Shown piece by piece: positions 6,136 through 7,107 of a DNA stretch of 7,107 bases. The stretch spans positions 1-7,107 of the forward strand of contig WBUW01000153.1 of the NCBI GenBank assembly GCA_008933495.1. The letters run 5' to 3'. A program made the translations under genes and the position numbers. The stretch's first letter is position 1, and each line of letters begins with the position of its first letter. The notes below the pieces were generated by a model. The model ran no database searches. It had not been told where the DNA came from and was given only the letters and a program-made list of their open reading frames with translations. The DNA comes from Pseudorhodoplanes sp. (GTDB lineage: Bacteria > Pseudomonadota > Alphaproteobacteria > Rhizobiales > Xanthobacteraceae).

Positions 6136-7106
6136 TGAGTGCAAGACTCTGGATGAGCACAGCCATCGCGGTTGCTTTTTTGGCACAGAATGCCGTGTCC
6201 GTCGCCGCCGATCTTAGAATCGGGATAATTACACCGCCGCCGCATGAATGGTCGAAGACCGCAACGCGCGTTGCGGAAGACATCAAGGCAAAATCCGGTG
6301 GCAAGATCAATCTCCTCGTTTTTCCGAGCGGACAACTCGGCAACGAAGCACAGATGCTCCAGCAGCTCCAATCCGGCGTGCTTGATTTTGCTTTCCTGAC
6401 GCTTGGCGAATTCGCAAACCGAGATCCAAATTATGGCGCGTTGCTCGCCCCCTATCTCGTTAAGAATGTGGCTGGAGCCCGCGCTCTTCTCAAGGGACCG
6501 GCAGCACAGGAACTGCTCGCCGGCATGAGCAAGTTTGGTGTTGTCGGGCTCGGTTACGGTATGGCCGGCATGCGCCAGATATTGACTGCAGGTGAAGTCA
6601 AAGCAGCCGGTGATCTGTCGGGCAAGAAGATTCGTACGATTCCTCTCGCCCCGGAGCTCGATTTCTGGCGGATGCTTGGTTCGGCTCCGACGCCGATGCC
6701 GCTGCCTGCGGTTTATGATGCGTTCGCCAACCGGCAGATCGACGGAATGCAGATCGATTTCGAGGGAACCTGGAACACGAAATACTACACCAATGCTGGC
6801 ACCATGATTGCCTCAAACCATATGATGTTCCCGATGATCGCCGTGGCGTCCGCGCGCAAATGGGCAATCTTCTCGAAAGAGGATGAGGAGCTTATCGCAT
6901 CCGTGATGAAGGCGCAGATCGACCAGCTCGTCGCATCCTACGCACGGATCGACGCAGATTATCTGGCGAAGATCAGGACAACGAAGGTCTCGATTGTGGA
7001 GGCAAGCAGGCCTTTCTTCGGTCCGGCGATCGACAGATGGTATTCTGAATGGCGAAACAAGGCCCCGATCCTGAAGAAGCTGGAGGAGGAGGCCGGAAAG
7101 CTCTAG
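6135..7106 (+). CDS. dctP: TRAP transporter substrate-binding protein, DctP family
   Basis: A 323-residue periplasmic protein that captures the substrate and delivers it to the DctQM permease. Residues 1-25 form a Sec signal peptide (hydrophobic core about 8-22, likely cleavage after VAA25). The mature protein has the DctP order: first strand LRIGIITPPPHEWSK (27-41), FPSGQLGNEAQMLQQLQSG (63-81), GKKIRTIP (163-170) with Arg167 in the place of the conserved arginine that grips the substrate carboxylate, and PTPMPLPAVYDAFANRQIDG (185-204). The length is normal (about 320-335). The ATG shares a base with the stop of the dehydrogenase gene (TAATG). The open frame runs back to 5496, but the signal peptide and the GGGAGG at 6120 show the true start. 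The final codon is complete, with TAG at 7104-7106. Arg167 implies a carboxylate ligand; the sequence does not reveal which. Confidence 0.93.
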   Translation: MSARLWMSTAIAVAFLAQNAVSVAADLRIGIITPPPHEWSKTATRVAEDIKAKSGGKINLLVFPSGQLGNEAQMLQQLQSGVLDFAFLTLGEFANRDPNYGALLAPYLVKNVAGARALLKGPAAQELLAGMSKFGVVGLGYGMAGMRQILTAGEVKAAGDLSGKKIRTIPLAPELDFWRMLGSAPTPMPLPAVYDAFANRQIDGMQIDFEGTWNTKYYTNAGTMIASNHMMFPMIAVASARKWAIFSKEDEELIASVMKAQIDQLVASYARIDADYLAKIRTTKVSIVEASRPFFGPAIDRWYSEWRNKAPILKKLEEEAGKL

Positions 7107-7107
7107 C

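Overview
The window is high-GC, gene-dense and carries no mobile elements, RNA genes or CRISPR repeats that I can see. Codon use, the GGGAGG-type ribosome binding sites and the gene families (a molybdenum hydroxylase, an aryl-acid AMP ligase, a TRAP transporter, a PaaY-like hexapeptide protein) suggest an alphaproteobacterium of the Bradyrhizobium/Rhodopseudomonas kind, or less likely a betaproteobacterium. This placement is an inference; no marker gene is present.

Left block (1-1994): the 3' end of a molybdenum-hydroxylase large subunit (xanthine dehydrogenase / CO dehydrogenase / 4-hydroxybenzoyl-CoA reductase superfamily) is followed 52 bases later by a complete 558-residue ligase of the EntE/DhbE family. 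These two probably share a transcript. On the minus strand, ending 52 bases beyond the ligase stop, is a PaaY/CaiE-type gamma-carbonic-anhydrase-like hexapeptide protein. It is divergent from a small Dabb-domain protein (2736-3044), and the two share a 108-base control region.

Right block (3267-7106): after a 222-base intergenic region comes a four-gene operon: TRAP small permease (dctQ), TRAP large permease (dctM), a 3-hydroxyacyl-CoA dehydrogenase family enzyme of the lambda-crystallin / L-carnitine dehydrogenase type, and the TRAP periplasmic binding protein (dctP). Neighbouring genes overlap by 4, 1 and 1 bases, so all four are probably translationally coupled. The dehydrogenase sits between the permease genes and the binding-protein gene, so it very likely acts on the imported compound or a near derivative.

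Taken together, the window looks like an organic-acid catabolic island: a carboxylate is imported by the TRAP system, activated by the aryl-acid ligase, and processed by the hydroxylase, the dehydrogenase and a PaaY-like thioesterase or salvage protein. The substrate cannot be named from sequence. The ligase family and molybdenum hydroxylase point to an aromatic or alicyclic acid; the dehydrogenase type would also fit a hydroxy acid or a carnitine-like compound. The most notable residue-level points are a Gln where the catalytic Glu is expected in the molybdenum hydroxylase, and changed acyl-pocket residues in the EntE-like ligase, which has no siderophore genes nearby.
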